From Globodera rostochiensis (lineage: Eukaryota > Nematoda > Chromadorea > Rhabditida > Heteroderidae): a DNA stretch of 64,000 bases. The stretch lies in the NCBI GenBank assembly GCA_018350325.1, contig JAEVLN010000025.1, positions 310,001 to 374,000 of the forward strand, written 5' to 3'. Shown piece after piece: positions 44,526-55,519 of this stretch. A program made the translations under genes and the position numbers. The stretch's first letter is position 1; each line of letters opens with the position of its first letter. The notes beneath the pieces were generated by a model. It was not told the DNA's origin. It worked only from the letters and a program-made list of their open reading frames with translations, and searched no databases.

Positions 44526-45497
44526 TCAAGTCAAGAAAGGTTTGTGTCTTTTGCGCTTCCTGCACAGCTTCATGCCCCTGGCAACAACGGCTTCTCGCTC
44601 CTGGGCATCCCGTTTTCGTTGTTGATGTGCTTGCAATGCAAGCCGCTGTCGCGCCCTTTCTGCAAGGTTAAGAGAAATTCATTACTTTTTTGGACGCCGT
44701 TCTTTCTCTTGTTCCTTTTGTCGTTTACGTTCCTGGACAAAAAATGTAATAAATCGAATTTTTGCCTCGATAAAATTTAAATTTATTTTTAAAATCAAAA
44801 TCGTAAATCTGGGGAGCAGCTCATTTCAGCGCCGGAGCGCTGAAGGCTAGCTTTTTGCAAACTCAACAAAAAACAAGATTAATTTGGTACCATTGGAAAG
44901 CTCTGGATGTTTTAAACAATTTACTAAGCAAAACTAAGCAATCCGAGCTTTCTCAAAAAAGTTATGAATTGATAAAACAAAAATTTCGGGGTTTTGCGAC
45001 ACACTTTCGAGCCGCAGTTATAACTTTTTCAATAAGTTCGAATCGCCTAGATTTTGTTTAATGAATTGTTAAACATTCACGGCTTTCGAAAGCACTATGC
45101 CATAATTTTCGCGCACTTAACCTGAATTTTGCACCACTATTTTAAATGCCGATTAAAAACTTCGGGGTCGATGGCCAAGAGTAAGATTATTTTTCTTCTA
45201 TAACCGAACTCTCCCCAGAAAACATCTTTTTATCGACTTTAAAACCAAAAAATAATTTTTACAAAAAAGACGTGTGGGTGGGGGCCAAACCTAAATATTA
45301 CCAATTTTTTATTTTGCACCCTCACTCACCGCCTTTTCCTCTTCTCTCTGTCGACGTTCCTGTTCCTGTCGACGTTCCCGTTCCTCCGCACAAATATGTC
45401 CTTCAGGAGCATAGTGGCAACAACGACAACAATGCCCATTGTTGGGGCAAAGCCGGCACTGATAACTACCATGGCCACATGTAGCCAACACTGGCAT
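44526..45497 (-). CDS. Cys-rich, coiled-coil protein (gene L)
   Basis: Exon 1 (45330-45497) encodes MPVLATCGHGSYQC, RLCPNNGHCCRCCHYAPEGHIC, cited in parts, with nine Cys and three His in the first 36 residues, a likely zinc-binding module, then the charged helix EERERRQEQERRQREEEKA. Exon 2 (44686-44732) continues ERKRQKEQEKERR. Exon 3 (44526-about 44659) reads RQRLALQAHQQRKRDAQERE and KLCRKRKRHKPFLT to TGA 44526-44528. The exon 2/3 junction is one base out of phase for this composition; it lies at a run of six A, so either the run length or the splice site is misread. The 5' exon is inside the palindrome arm, the 3' exons in the unique spacer. Confidence 0.45.
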
Positions 45498-47178
45498 TTT
45501 TAATATTGCCCAATCAGTTTTGTGAAAAGTGCTTCAAAAGATGGTAATAAGTAATATGTACTAATTTCTCTGAAAAATGTTCGATTTGTTGTTACTCCTT
45601 GCTTCATTGAGTTAACGAAATTTGCTAAGAAAAAAATGGCCAAAATCCCCAAAAAGGCTAATTTTCCCCTACAATCACAAAAGCCTCTAAATCTATTTTT
45701 TAAAACTTAGCCTCATCAACCTTTCCAAAAACCACAAATGAGGACCCTGGGATACCCCCATAGGTTCAAGTAAAAGTGAAAGTGAATCTTGTCCTGGCTA
45801 CGCCCTTGGCGTCAACAACAACAACAAAAAGTTTTGTTTAATAACGAAATAGTGTTTTCTGGGTCGTAGAATCCCAATCTGACCTCCATTCCGACCGACT
45901 TCGAGCTCCAAACCCGAATTCGACAATTTACAGAAAAATGTTTTTTCTCGCATTTTCTCACTAATATAGTCGAAATATCGATGAAAGTTTGTAGACCATT
46001 GGTGAATTCATGTCACCAAACTCACATTCTTTAAAAAAAAAAGAATGCGCAAAGGGCTCACAAAGAGCTTGTGCGGCGCCGCGCTCGCCTGGCTTTGACG
46101 CAGGTATTCCTTGCACAAGAACGCACTTTCGGTGTTTGAAAATGATTTGCAAAAATCAACCAAACTTTCAGAAAATCCCACCCCGTCAAAAAAAAAATTA
46201 TGCGCATTGTTGTGTTCATCAGCAACTGACCCACTGACCGTGGCCGTACCTGGCTTTGAGCCATATTAATTAATATGTTTTAATTATTGACTTTGTTGAA
46301 TTTATTATTTTAATTGTTAAATTCAATCACTTGGCCGCCTGCACAAACCCATCGTTGATGTAGTTCAAATCCAAAGCGCTGAGCTTTAATTGCATTTGCA
46401 TTCTTAAAATTCGTTCAATCCCTATTTTTAAACTGTCGTCAAAAGTTTCAAATAGAAACCGAAAAAGCAACCGATTTTTTTCGCTTTCTGTGGTTGGTTG
46501 TTTTGTTTACCAAGTAAGCAGACATTTGTCCCTGAATTTGCTTTAATTTTTGAATCATGTTTCACAAAAAGAGGGGAACGAAGTAATGGCATGCTCACAA
46601 ACTTTTTTCTCCTATTCCACAAATGAATGAATGTGCTACAACAGATAATAAAAGGAAAGGGGGTATAACCACGGCATAACAAAATCTGTCCGGCCATTAA
46701 AGACATATTCTTTTGCTCATAACTGCCCCATCTGCTGGTAAAATGATCGGATGATCTGCTGAGAAGTCGTCAATAACAAATGGACAAAAATTGTTTCCAA
46801 CTATTTCAGCAGACGGGGGGGGGGGGGAGAGTCGGATCCTGAAATGTGCATACACATCCCCGGGGTTTTTTATTTAGAGCGGGGGCTAAGCGAGTGCTGC
46901 TGCTGATGGGGAAATGACGCATCGTCACCCCCCCCCCCCTTCTTTAACGACGTTCCCACGATCACCACTAATCACATCCGGTCATAGCCGCATCCCTGTT
47001 CACACCCTTCACAAAAGGTTGCCTGACGTAACTCGCACCCGTTAAAAAATGTTTTTTTGAGAATTCTGCTTTGATTTAATTTTTGATAAAGTTTAAAACT
47101 GTCTATACAGTATAACCCACCCATAAGAAATTCGTTTGTTTTGTAATTAAACAAATCCTGACCGCTTTCTTAACAATA
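45070..47178. repeat. Right arm of the 6.7-kb palindrome
   Basis: Partner of 40483-42589. The outer boundary at 47178 is followed immediately by a short perfect-stem hairpin (47179-47218). Confidence 0.9.
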
Positions 47179-47218
47179 CTAGCGGTTTAGGTGCGCCTAA
47201 CGGCGCACCAACCGCTAG
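47179..47218. repeat. 40-bp hairpin at the palindrome edge
   Basis: CTAGCGGTT(TA)GGTGCGCC pairs with GGCGCACCAACCGCTAG around a TAAC loop, a 17-bp stem with a two-base bulge. It lies exactly where arm homology stops. Confidence 0.8.
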
Positions 47219-47274
47219 AAGTACGGATATGTTATGAACAGATTTGATGAAATACTTCAAAGCTTTTTATCCTT

Positions 47275-48930
47275 GGAATTTTCTTCTTTTGACATTTTTC
47301 CGCTTTTGACACTTTTTCCTCTTGGCGTTTTAACCTTTTGACATTTTCCAACTTTTGGCTTTACCCACGTTTGGCACATTCCCCCACCTCACTTTTCTGC
47401 TTTTGGCACTTTCCCCCCTTTGGCATTTTCTCGGCTTTTGGCTTTTCCCCCGTGGCATTTCACGTTTTGGCAGTTTTCCCTCTTGGCACTATTCCTCTTG
47501 GCATTTTCTACCTTTTTACCTTTTCCCCTTTGGCACTTTTCCTTTTTGGCATTATACCTTTTGGCACTTTTGCCGCTTGGCACTTTTTCCTCTTGGCATT
47601 TTCATCTTGTGGCACTTTTCCCCGCTTTTGGCTTTTCCCCGTGGCATTTCACCTTTTGGCACTTTTTTCTTTAGGCATCTTCATCTTATCGCATTTTCCC
47701 CTCTTGATTTTCCTTTTTGACACTGTTGCCTCTTGTGCCGCTTGGCACTTTTTTCTCTTGGCATTTTCTCTCTTTTCCCCCGCGCCTTTTGGCACTTTAT
47801 CCTTTAGGCATCTTCATCTTATGGCATTTTTCCCTTTTGGCACTGTTGCCTCTTGGCATTTTCTCCCTTTTTACCGTTTCCCCTTTGGGTACTTTGCCCT
47901 TTTGGCATTTTACTTTTGGACTTTGCCGCTTGGCACTTTTTCCTCTTGGCACTATTCTTCTTGGCATTTTCTCTTTTTTTCCCTTTTGGCACTTTTCCCT
48001 CTTGGCACTATTCCTCTTGACATTTTCTCTCTTTTTCCCTTTTGTCACATTCTCGATTGGCACTTTTCCCCGCTTTTGGCTTTTCCCCCGTGGCATTTCA
48101 CCTTTTGGCACTTTTTCCTTTTGGCATTTTCATCTTGTGGCACTTTTCCCCGCTTTTGGCTTTTCCCCGTGGATTTCACCTTTTGGCACTTTTTCCTTTT
48201 GGCATTTTCATCTTGTGGCACTTTTCCCTCTTGATTTTAGCTTTTTCCCCTTTTGGCACCGTTCCCTCTTGGCATTTTGCCTTTTAGCACTTTTCCATTT
48301 TGACATTTTCCCTTTTGGCACGTTGTTTCTTGGCAAGGCACTTTATTTCTGGCATTTTCTTTTAGGGCACTTTCTTTATTGGCATTTTCCCTTTGGCACT
48401 TTACCCTCTTGGCATTTTCATCTTATGGCATTTTTACCCGCTCTGCACTTTTCCCTTCTGGCATTTTTCCCTCTTGGCATTTCATCTTATGGCACTTGCA
48501 TCTCTTAATTTTCCCGTCTGGCTTTCACCTTTTGGCACTTTTTTCTTTTGATTTTTATCTTATGGCACTTTTCTCCCAAGGCATTTTTCACGCTTTTGGC
48601 TTTTCTCCTTGGCAGTTTTACTTTTTTCCCCCTTGGCGTTTTTCCCAATTTTAGCTTTTCCACTTGGCATTTACCCAGCTTGGCTTTTCCCTTTGGCATT
48701 TTGACTTTCTCCCTTTTCCCGCTTTTGGCTTTTCTCCTTGGCAGTTTTACTTTTTAGCACTTTCTTTTTGGCATTTTCACTGCTGGCATTTGCACTTGTT
48801 GGCACGTTTCTTTCTTGATTTTCCCTTCTGGCACTTTTCCCCCTTGGCGTTTTTCCCAATTTTAGCTTTTCCCCTTGGCATTTTCCCGGGTTTTGGCTTT
48901 TCCCTTTGGCATTTTGACTTTCTCCCTTTG
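47275..48930 (+). repeat. 1.65-kb T/C-rich minisatellite
   Basis: Degenerate units of about 14-16 bases alternating CTTTTGGCACTTTTCC and CTCTTGGCATTTTC, over 100 in total. All three forward frames stay open for long stretches (up to 298 codons of FWHF/LLALF text) only because the unit lacks stops. Not coding. Confidence 0.9.
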
Positions 48931-49054
48931 TTTAAAGGTTTTAACAAAAATCATTTGCCTTTAAAAATTTATTATTTGTTTTTTTAATAAAAAAAGCTAT
49001 TAAAAAATTTTTAGTTTAATATTAAATAATTGAAAAAATTGTTTTAATGTTCCG

Positions 49055-49122
49055 GAATTGAACCCACACATTAAACAGTGCAGGATAACGCGCTCATCCA
49101 CCACACTACGGACTCGACTGGT
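49055..49122 (-). other. tRNA-like promoter relic
   Basis: On the minus strand GTAGTGTGGTGGATGAGCG resembles a box A and GGTTCAATTCC is a perfect box B about 30 bases on. The arms do not pair into a cloverleaf and the acceptor ends do not match, so this is at most a decayed tRNA or tRNA-derived SINE head. Confidence 0.3.
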
Positions 49123-49512
49123 TGTATCACTTATTTTTTCTTTACCAATCCCCAATCTCCCCCCATCGTCTCATTCCTCTCTTTCTCCGGCAAAAGTCTC
49201 TTCACTTGCCAGACTGTTTCTTTGAAATCTTTCGTCTGCCCTTCTTCACTTCTTTAGTACTGAAATTCAAACAATAATTTTTACGCGAAATTTCCCCGCT
49301 AATTCAAATCCCCAACCACGTCAGGACAAACATCCAAACACACATTCAACTTTATAATATAGGAATTCAAATCTTCAATAAAAATTTCCCGGAGGTGCCT
49401 ATCGGCACCGCTGGACCTTATAAATTAGGCTTTTTTTCTAATTCTTGCAATAAATCAAAAAAGAATTTATTTTCAATTCCTAAAGTTTTAAAAATGACCG
49501 TATTTGTAAATT
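49123..49512. other. Stretch without a supported gene
   Basis: AT-rich. Holds an inverted copy of the dispersed hairpin (GGAGGTGCCTATCGGCACCG at about 49392). Nothing else seen. Confidence 0.4.
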
Positions 49513-49967
49513 GGCATTGGATGTGGGCAAAACTATGAAACGCATTAATTGCCTTCCTTACGCCTATTTGGCGTTTCGGGAGGAAAAAAAGGTGTTTAAT
49601 TCGAAAAAAACGATATATATTTTTATTTATTATAAATTAATTTGTTGCGAAAGGCTCATTTTATCAACATTTTTTGGAGCAATTTTATTTATTTAATTTT
49701 TTAATTTAAAACTTTTTTGTTTAGGCTTTGTCTTTCGCCGAACGTTTTAATGGCTATGTGTTCGTCGACAAAAATGTATTTAAGGCGCATACCCGCCGTT
49801 TGGATTTGGATTTGGATTCGGGGGGGGGGGGCGAGGGGCTAACTCCAAATGTCAATTTTAGAGACTTTTTTGGAAAAGCCGTAATCTTTATGACTGATTT
49901 AAATTTTATACATCGAATCGATGCCCATCGTCGAATTGGCGGCCAACCAAACGGTGCTTGTATTTAA
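49513..49967 (+). pseudogene. UPF3/SMG-4-like domain fragment
   Basis: Two exon-like pieces: LALDVGKTMKRINCLPYAYLAF (49513-about 49590, cited as KTMKRINCLPYAYLAF) and, after the acceptor TTTGTTTAG, 49725-49967 starting ALSFAERFNGYVFVDKN. The pattern YAYLAF...FAERFNGYVFVD matches the end of the UPF3 (SMG-4) domain, a core factor of nonsense-mediated mRNA decay that binds UPF2. After that the sequence leaves the family and runs through a low-complexity DLDLDS and G-run. No start or remainder of UPF3 is present, so I read it as a gene fragment in a duplicated block. Confidence 0.45.
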
Positions 49968-50310
49968 ATAACAAAAAAATTTTGTTGGAGCGGTAGGCAT
50001 TTTAGGAAAAAGCATAAGTAGGCTAACGCGTAATTAATTTGCAAAAGGATTTGCAAATAACGTTAATCAGAATCCACAATTTCCTAGAATCAGCTTAGGT
50101 TCATTTTTAAAATAGAGCAAAAATCAATTGGTAATAAATTTAAGATTTCCATTATTCGTTTTGAAGCTTTTCTAAGGACAATGTTAACAAAATTTCGGAC
50201 CAACAAAAGCTTTACAATGTGTTGGGGAAAGCAAGACTTTCCAATATTTAGTCCATTTCTAAGTTTGAATTTCCATCCTTTAAATTCTGTTCGGCTCATT
50301 CACTTTTTGC

Positions 50311-52319
50311 TCACTCGGCACTTTCGCTTGCGTTGCCTTCGTTTGAGTCGTCTGATAATTAAAATGAAACAAATATAATTTATTTAAAGGACAGTAAAAA
50401 GACTTTTTGTCTTGCCGTTCACCGATGTCCCAGTCGTGGAAGTAAATGGAGAGCAGATTCCACTGCCAACGCCAATTCAGCGCCTCCTGCTCCCACTCGG
50501 CCCATTTTTCTCCGTCGCGCTCAATTGAGCAACGGACCAAAAGCCATCCGTTTCCTTTAATGTGCCGACACACTAATGGCTCCCCCATCAAATTGGTTTT
50601 CAGCTCAAATGGCGCATTGATAACAAAAGGCCAACAATCACGAAGATTGATGATGAAATTGACCGGTTCAAACGAATTGACAAATGCCTAAAAGGGAAAT
50701 TATAAGCAAAAAGCCGCAATGAAAGAGTTGCCGACCATTTTGAGTCCGGCCACTTTTGCCAACAAACAAATGCATTGCAACACTTTCGGAAGGCCATCCC
50801 CGCGGGGCGTGTGTAACCATTTGGCCACTGCTTGTTCAGAAGAAGCGCCGGCACTGTCATCGGCCGGGAACTCGAGAAAAGAACAAACGGAAGGGAAAAT
50901 TCGGAGTTTTGGGCAATTGCGAAGAATGGCCGGAGAGAATTGGCGCAAACGGTCGAGTCCGGAAGGGGACAACGCAAATGCACAAATGTTGCCTTTGATC
51001 AAAGGCCAAATCCGGTGCCAAATGATTCCCCAACTGGGGTGTTGGTCTTCGTCCGTTCTGATCAAAAGATTGAGCTCGTTGGAGTCGAAAAGTCGGCGAA
51101 TGCGTCGAAGAAATTCGAGGACACTTCGGTCGTAAAAGTTTATGGGAAAAATCTAAAATTCAAATTCTGAGAAATGACCATATTCGAAGTCTTTCGAATC
51201 CGATCACTTTCTCAGGAAGTAATTTTTGCGGAATTGACAGCCGACGCTCGACTTTATAGCTTCTGTCAAAGCGTTTGACAATTTGAGCGCCATTCACTTT
51301 CTTTACGCGACGAATGTCCAAATCACCCAAGGCCCATTCTTTCGTTGTGAAATGTTTGTCCACCAAACGGTCAAATCGATCGCTGATCAGTGCCACTTTC
51401 AGTCCGAGCATAAAAGGGTCACAAAATGCGAACACTTCGAACAAAACGTCGGCACAAATAAACCTGAAATCGATTAAAGCATAATTTGATAGATAATAGA
51501 CAGGCTCCAATATCTGCGGATTTTTCCGCATTCTGTGGTTTTTGGAAAGGCTAATGAGGATTTTTTTGAAATGCGGATTTTGTGAGATGTAAAAATGCAA
51601 TAAAAACGGGAAATACATCTCCCTAAAAAATTTTTCAAAAAGCATCTGTGACGATGCGGATTTTAAAAATTTTGAGATCGGAGCCCTGACAATAGAAGGC
51701 TATCATCGGGAATTGGGGTCTCGACAAAAAATTATTTTAATATTTTAAATATTAAAATTTTAAATGCATGATTTCTAGGGTGGAAGTCACGAATCCGAGC
51801 TCAGAACCCGAATTCGAACATTTTCGAAACTTCAAATTCAACTTTTTTTTTTTGGTTTGACAAATTTATTATATTGCACATTTCTACCCCGTTAACAATT
51901 GAAATGTTTTGTTTTCTTATTATTGCAACCATTTCCCCGTTCATTTTGAAGATTTTAACTAGAGCGAGGACGATCGAGATTTTTTCTAAATTTTTTTGAG
52001 ATTCTCCATCGAAATTTCGATTCGACAGTTCTTGGAGATTCTCGATCGAAAAGTTTCGAGAATCTCGATCAAAAAAGTACCGAGATTCACGATCTCGGTT
52101 CAATTTTACTATGTATTTTTTTTAAATAAAGCATTTTTTAAATTAAATTTGTGCTTAAAAAATGTCCAAAGTGTAACAATATTTGCTCATTTTTAACCAA
52201 GTTTCTAAAATTTTAGAGCAATTTCTTAATAAACATTGTCCAAAAAACGTTCCCTAGAAATAAATGAAAACTCACATTTCTTTTAATTGTTTCTGCGCTT
52301 CGCTCGGATTTTCCGACAT
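50311..52319 (-). CDS. F-box-like family protein, copy F
   Basis: Predicted exons 52276-52319 ([14 protein letters not shown]), about 51180-51463 ([34 protein letters not shown]), 50736-about 51140 ([45 protein letters not shown]), 50423-50687 ([32 protein letters not shown]) and 50311-50351 ([13 protein letters not shown], stop 50311-50313). Exons 1, 4 and 5 close in phase. The exon 2/3 junction does not: the intron would be only about 26 bases, far shorter than in relatives, so either the splice sites differ or the copy is newly broken. Intron 1 is long and contains CGAGATTCTCGATCG words (51970-52105). Same family as the gene at 36893, diverged. Confidence 0.6.
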
Positions 52320-53898
52320 TTATTGATTGTGTTGAAAATCCAAATAATTTAAAATGAACCTTTAATTCCTAATATAACCAACAAAACAAAGAAAGTAAAA
52401 TTCTGTTCGAATGATTGTGACAAAATCGTCAAATGCAGGGCAAACGAAAGAAGAGAGACTGAAACACTAATTTTTGTGAAATTTGCGCAAAAATATCGAA
52501 AATTTCCCCATGATTTAAGAACATTTTTGGACCGTCCCCTGAATTAAGGTTGATTGTGAGCAAATGTGGGGGGGGGGGGGAAGGGGCAGCAATTCGACTT
52601 TATGAGCGATGGGTCGGTGAGGGTAGACACAAAAATCGATAAATGCTTTTGCCTGATGATGAGGCAGAGAAGTGAAAACTATTTTGACTAACGTTCACAT
52701 TTGTTTTGGGAAACCCCCGGGGACACAACATATCTTTTAATGCCAAAAAGTGCTAAAACTTCCAAAAATTTGTTGCTGAAAATACAAACCAATTAAGTGC
52801 TAATTTGGGGAGGGGGATAAAAATGCGATTCCGAACCCTCCCCAGTTCTGAGTAAAGGCGGCATTTCGAAATATCCCGAGGCTTGAGAAAGAAACGAGGG
52901 CGGATCTCCGGCGGGACCAAAGTCTAGAGATAGGTAAAATAAAAATTGCGGGACGGGATCCCCGCACGGGATTCCCGCAAAATGATTTTCAACAATCTTT
53001 AACCCAAATTTATGATTGAAAAAGACGCATATTTAAATTTTTGTTGATTTATTTGCTGACAGTTTTAAATCAATGTGCCCTCAAAGAAGAAAAACGGACA
53101 AAAGATCCCCTAACGGAAGACCGGACAAAATGTCCCCTAATGGAAAGCCGGACAAAATGTCCCCTAATGGAAAGTCGGACAAAATGTTGACTTAAGGATT
53201 AAACTTTTAAAGCTTTTGTTTTTGCATATAAAATTGGAAACAAAAGTATGAACAACAAACACAATCCATCCAACTACAGATCGAACCGATCGAAATCTCG
53301 GGGGTTTGGCCCAAAGATTCTCGATCATCTCGAACGGTCCTCTCAAACCTTAAAATACCAGGGACAGGAAGGAAGCAGTTAATTTGTTGTTGGTGTAAAT
53401 AAGCCATCCAATGCAATTGCGACAAATTATTATTGAATTAATAATTAATTCTTCATTTCTAATGCCCAAAAAAGGTCAGTAAAGAAATGGATATTTCTGC
53501 TCGGCGGAACAGCGGCCTCGAAGAAAGCATTTTTAATGGCAATATTATAACGACAGAATTTTGAAATTCGAGTGATCGGAAGTATCGGTATTAACGCTTA
53601 TCGGGATAGGGAATGACTTTTTCAGAATCTAAAATTGTAGAGGCCGGGATTTTGATTGGAGCTAAAAATTTTATATTTTCAGAGGAAGTGCCCATTCTAA
53701 ACCGATTTTTTTGGCAAAAATTAGTAATTAATAAAACTGAATGATTGCTTTTATATTAAACAAAAAAGATCAATTTTCATTAACCATTTATTTAAAAATC
53801 CATTCCGCCCGTTATGTGTATTTTTTTACCTATTGGGGCCTAAAACTTAGATTTTCGATTCAAAAAACACAGTCTTTGGCTATGGGTTTGATGTTACT
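52320..53898. other. Intergenic stretch
   Basis: G-run at 52567-52580; GGGACGGGATCCCCGCACGGGATTCCCG words at about 52952-52978; a 27-bp tandem at 53097-53183. No gene supported. Confidence 0.45.
53097..53183 (+). repeat. 27-bp tandem repeat
   Basis: Units of CCGGACAAAATGTCCCCTAA plus TGGAAAG, about three and a half copies. Confidence 0.85.
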
Positions 53899-53900
53899 TA

Positions 53901-54832
53901 GGTTGCCCACTAAGTTCTGTCGGCCTTCGATTTTTATGAAAAATTTATTTTTAGAAATTCAACAAAATACAATCAAGATTCAAAATAATTTCCATTATGA
54001 TCGATAAAATGTTGCCTTTTTTCTGGATATATTTTTGTCCACAATCATTAGAATGGAACTGAGCTATGAGCTAAAACCCAAATTTTGCTTTTTTTGAACC
54101 TGGTCTGTTTGGGACTCAATTTTTCTTTTACAATCAAATATTAGCGGTAAATCAAGTTTTGGATAGTGATAACATAGACGGGAGAAGCTTCAGGCAAAAT
54201 TTGAGGTTTATTGCTTCACCCATTAATTTTTTATGAAACTCCAAAGTTTGCTCTAGCAGAAATTTTGGGGCAAAAATGGCCTTTTTTAGGGATAATTTTT
54301 GGCAATACAATTCAAAATGTCTTAGAAAATTTTTAGCTCAACCAAAATTCTTTAATTTTTGCAGACTTGATAAGCATTGTTTAAGCTTCCAAAAAGCATA
54401 AAACTGGGCCTGATCAGCCTAAAATTCCCCGAGATAGGAGTCCTTAAAAGCGGGCAACGGCCTCCCGGGCCGCAGGTGATCTTTGAGGTTCTCATGGCCA
54501 AACGGAATTTTGCCCACCTTTGCTTTACCGTGCGGGGCGAGACAACTCTCGGGCCCTTCGATTCACTAAGGTTTTGCAGAGCCTGGTTTGGTTTTCGGTC
54601 AAACGAAAATTCGTGGAAAAGTAGTGCGCGAATGCCCGTTTTGGGCATAGTCGGGAATAGACGCTTAAAATATTGATTGAGCAAAAATAAAACGTTAAAT
54701 TAGTATGAAATGATAGAGAAACCAATGACGAACAAAAGAAAAAAATAATCATTTAAATACATGCAGAAATGATTGCGTTACAATTTTTCAAATTTCAAAA
54801 AATTGAAGGCCGACAGAACTTAGTGGGCAACC
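53901..54832. mobile_element. Mariner-type element, internally deleted
   Basis: 28-bp perfect terminal inverted repeats starting GGTTGCCCACTAAGTTCTGT, flanked by TA on both sides (53899-53900, 54833-54834), as for Tc1/mariner. At 932 bp it is shorter than the usual ~1.3 kb. Confidence 0.85.
54352..54684 (-). pseudogene. Mariner transposase N-terminal fragment
   Basis: IRALLFHEFSFDRKPNQALQ and SPRTVKQRWAKFRLAM correspond to the two helix-turn-helix DNA-binding domains at the N-terminus of mariner transposase (pattern I-R-x-L-L-x-E-F...V-S-x-R-T-V-x-x-W-x-x-K-F). The catalytic D,D34D domain is absent, consistent with the short element. Confidence 0.65.
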
Positions 54833-54993
54833 TAAGTAGATAAACGTATTATTTAAGTGTCATTCAAATTAAGTCAAATTTTACAGAATATTGCAATCTA
54901 ATTTGATTTGCAATAAATTGAAAAGATTGAAAGAAAGTTTTAACCTAAACCTGTTCAAAATGCTTAAGGAATTTTTATTATAACCCATCTTAC

Positions 54994-55168
54994 CGAAATC
55001 ATTCCTTTGAAGTATCATTCGCCTGATTTTAAGCTTTTTCTCAATTTTCTTAACTATTTGATCATTTGAACTGCTCCCAAATTTGGCGGAATATTTTTCC
55101 TTAAGTTTATCAAATTCTGCAATCAGTTCACGTATTTCTTGCTCACTCAGTTTGCTTGGTTCTATTAT
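54994..55168 (-). CDS. Isolated coding exon, unknown
   Basis: Between an acceptor (TATTTAAG) and donor (GGTAAGAT) the only open phase reads IIEPSKLSEQEIRELIAEFD, KLKEKYSAKFGSSSND and IVKKIEKKLKIRRM, a charged helical segment. It lies 350 bp beyond the stop of gene I on the same strand. Probably an exon of another gene whose remaining parts I cannot place. Confidence 0.4.
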
Positions 55169-55519
55169 CTTAAATATAATTTATTATTTTTAATTAATTT
55201 GTCCAATTAAATTACTCATGAAACCGTTTCTCCTTCTGACCATTTTTTGTTTTCTTACTCGAATTTTTTTCAACATTTAAACAATTAAATTACCAAATAA
55301 AAAGGACTTATTTTTAGAATTAAAAAAATTCACTAATTCCCCTTCATGAGATATTTTTCTTTTCCAAGATATGTCAAAAAAAAAATTTTTTAACCAAGGT
55401 AATCCAAGAACGAATAAATAAAAAAGTCTCTCAAAGGTAAATCTCAACAATACATAACAAATCTAGGAACGAAAAAAAAAAGATGCTCGAATTATTCTCG
55501 GGTATCCTTTCGAGGTCTA

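Noticed and set aside
47338..48234. 298-codon + frame rich in Trp/Phe/His
   Set aside because: It is minisatellite read-through; all three frames are open because the unit has no stop.
49055..49122. Functional tRNA gene on the minus strand
   Set aside because: Acceptor and anticodon arms do not pair.
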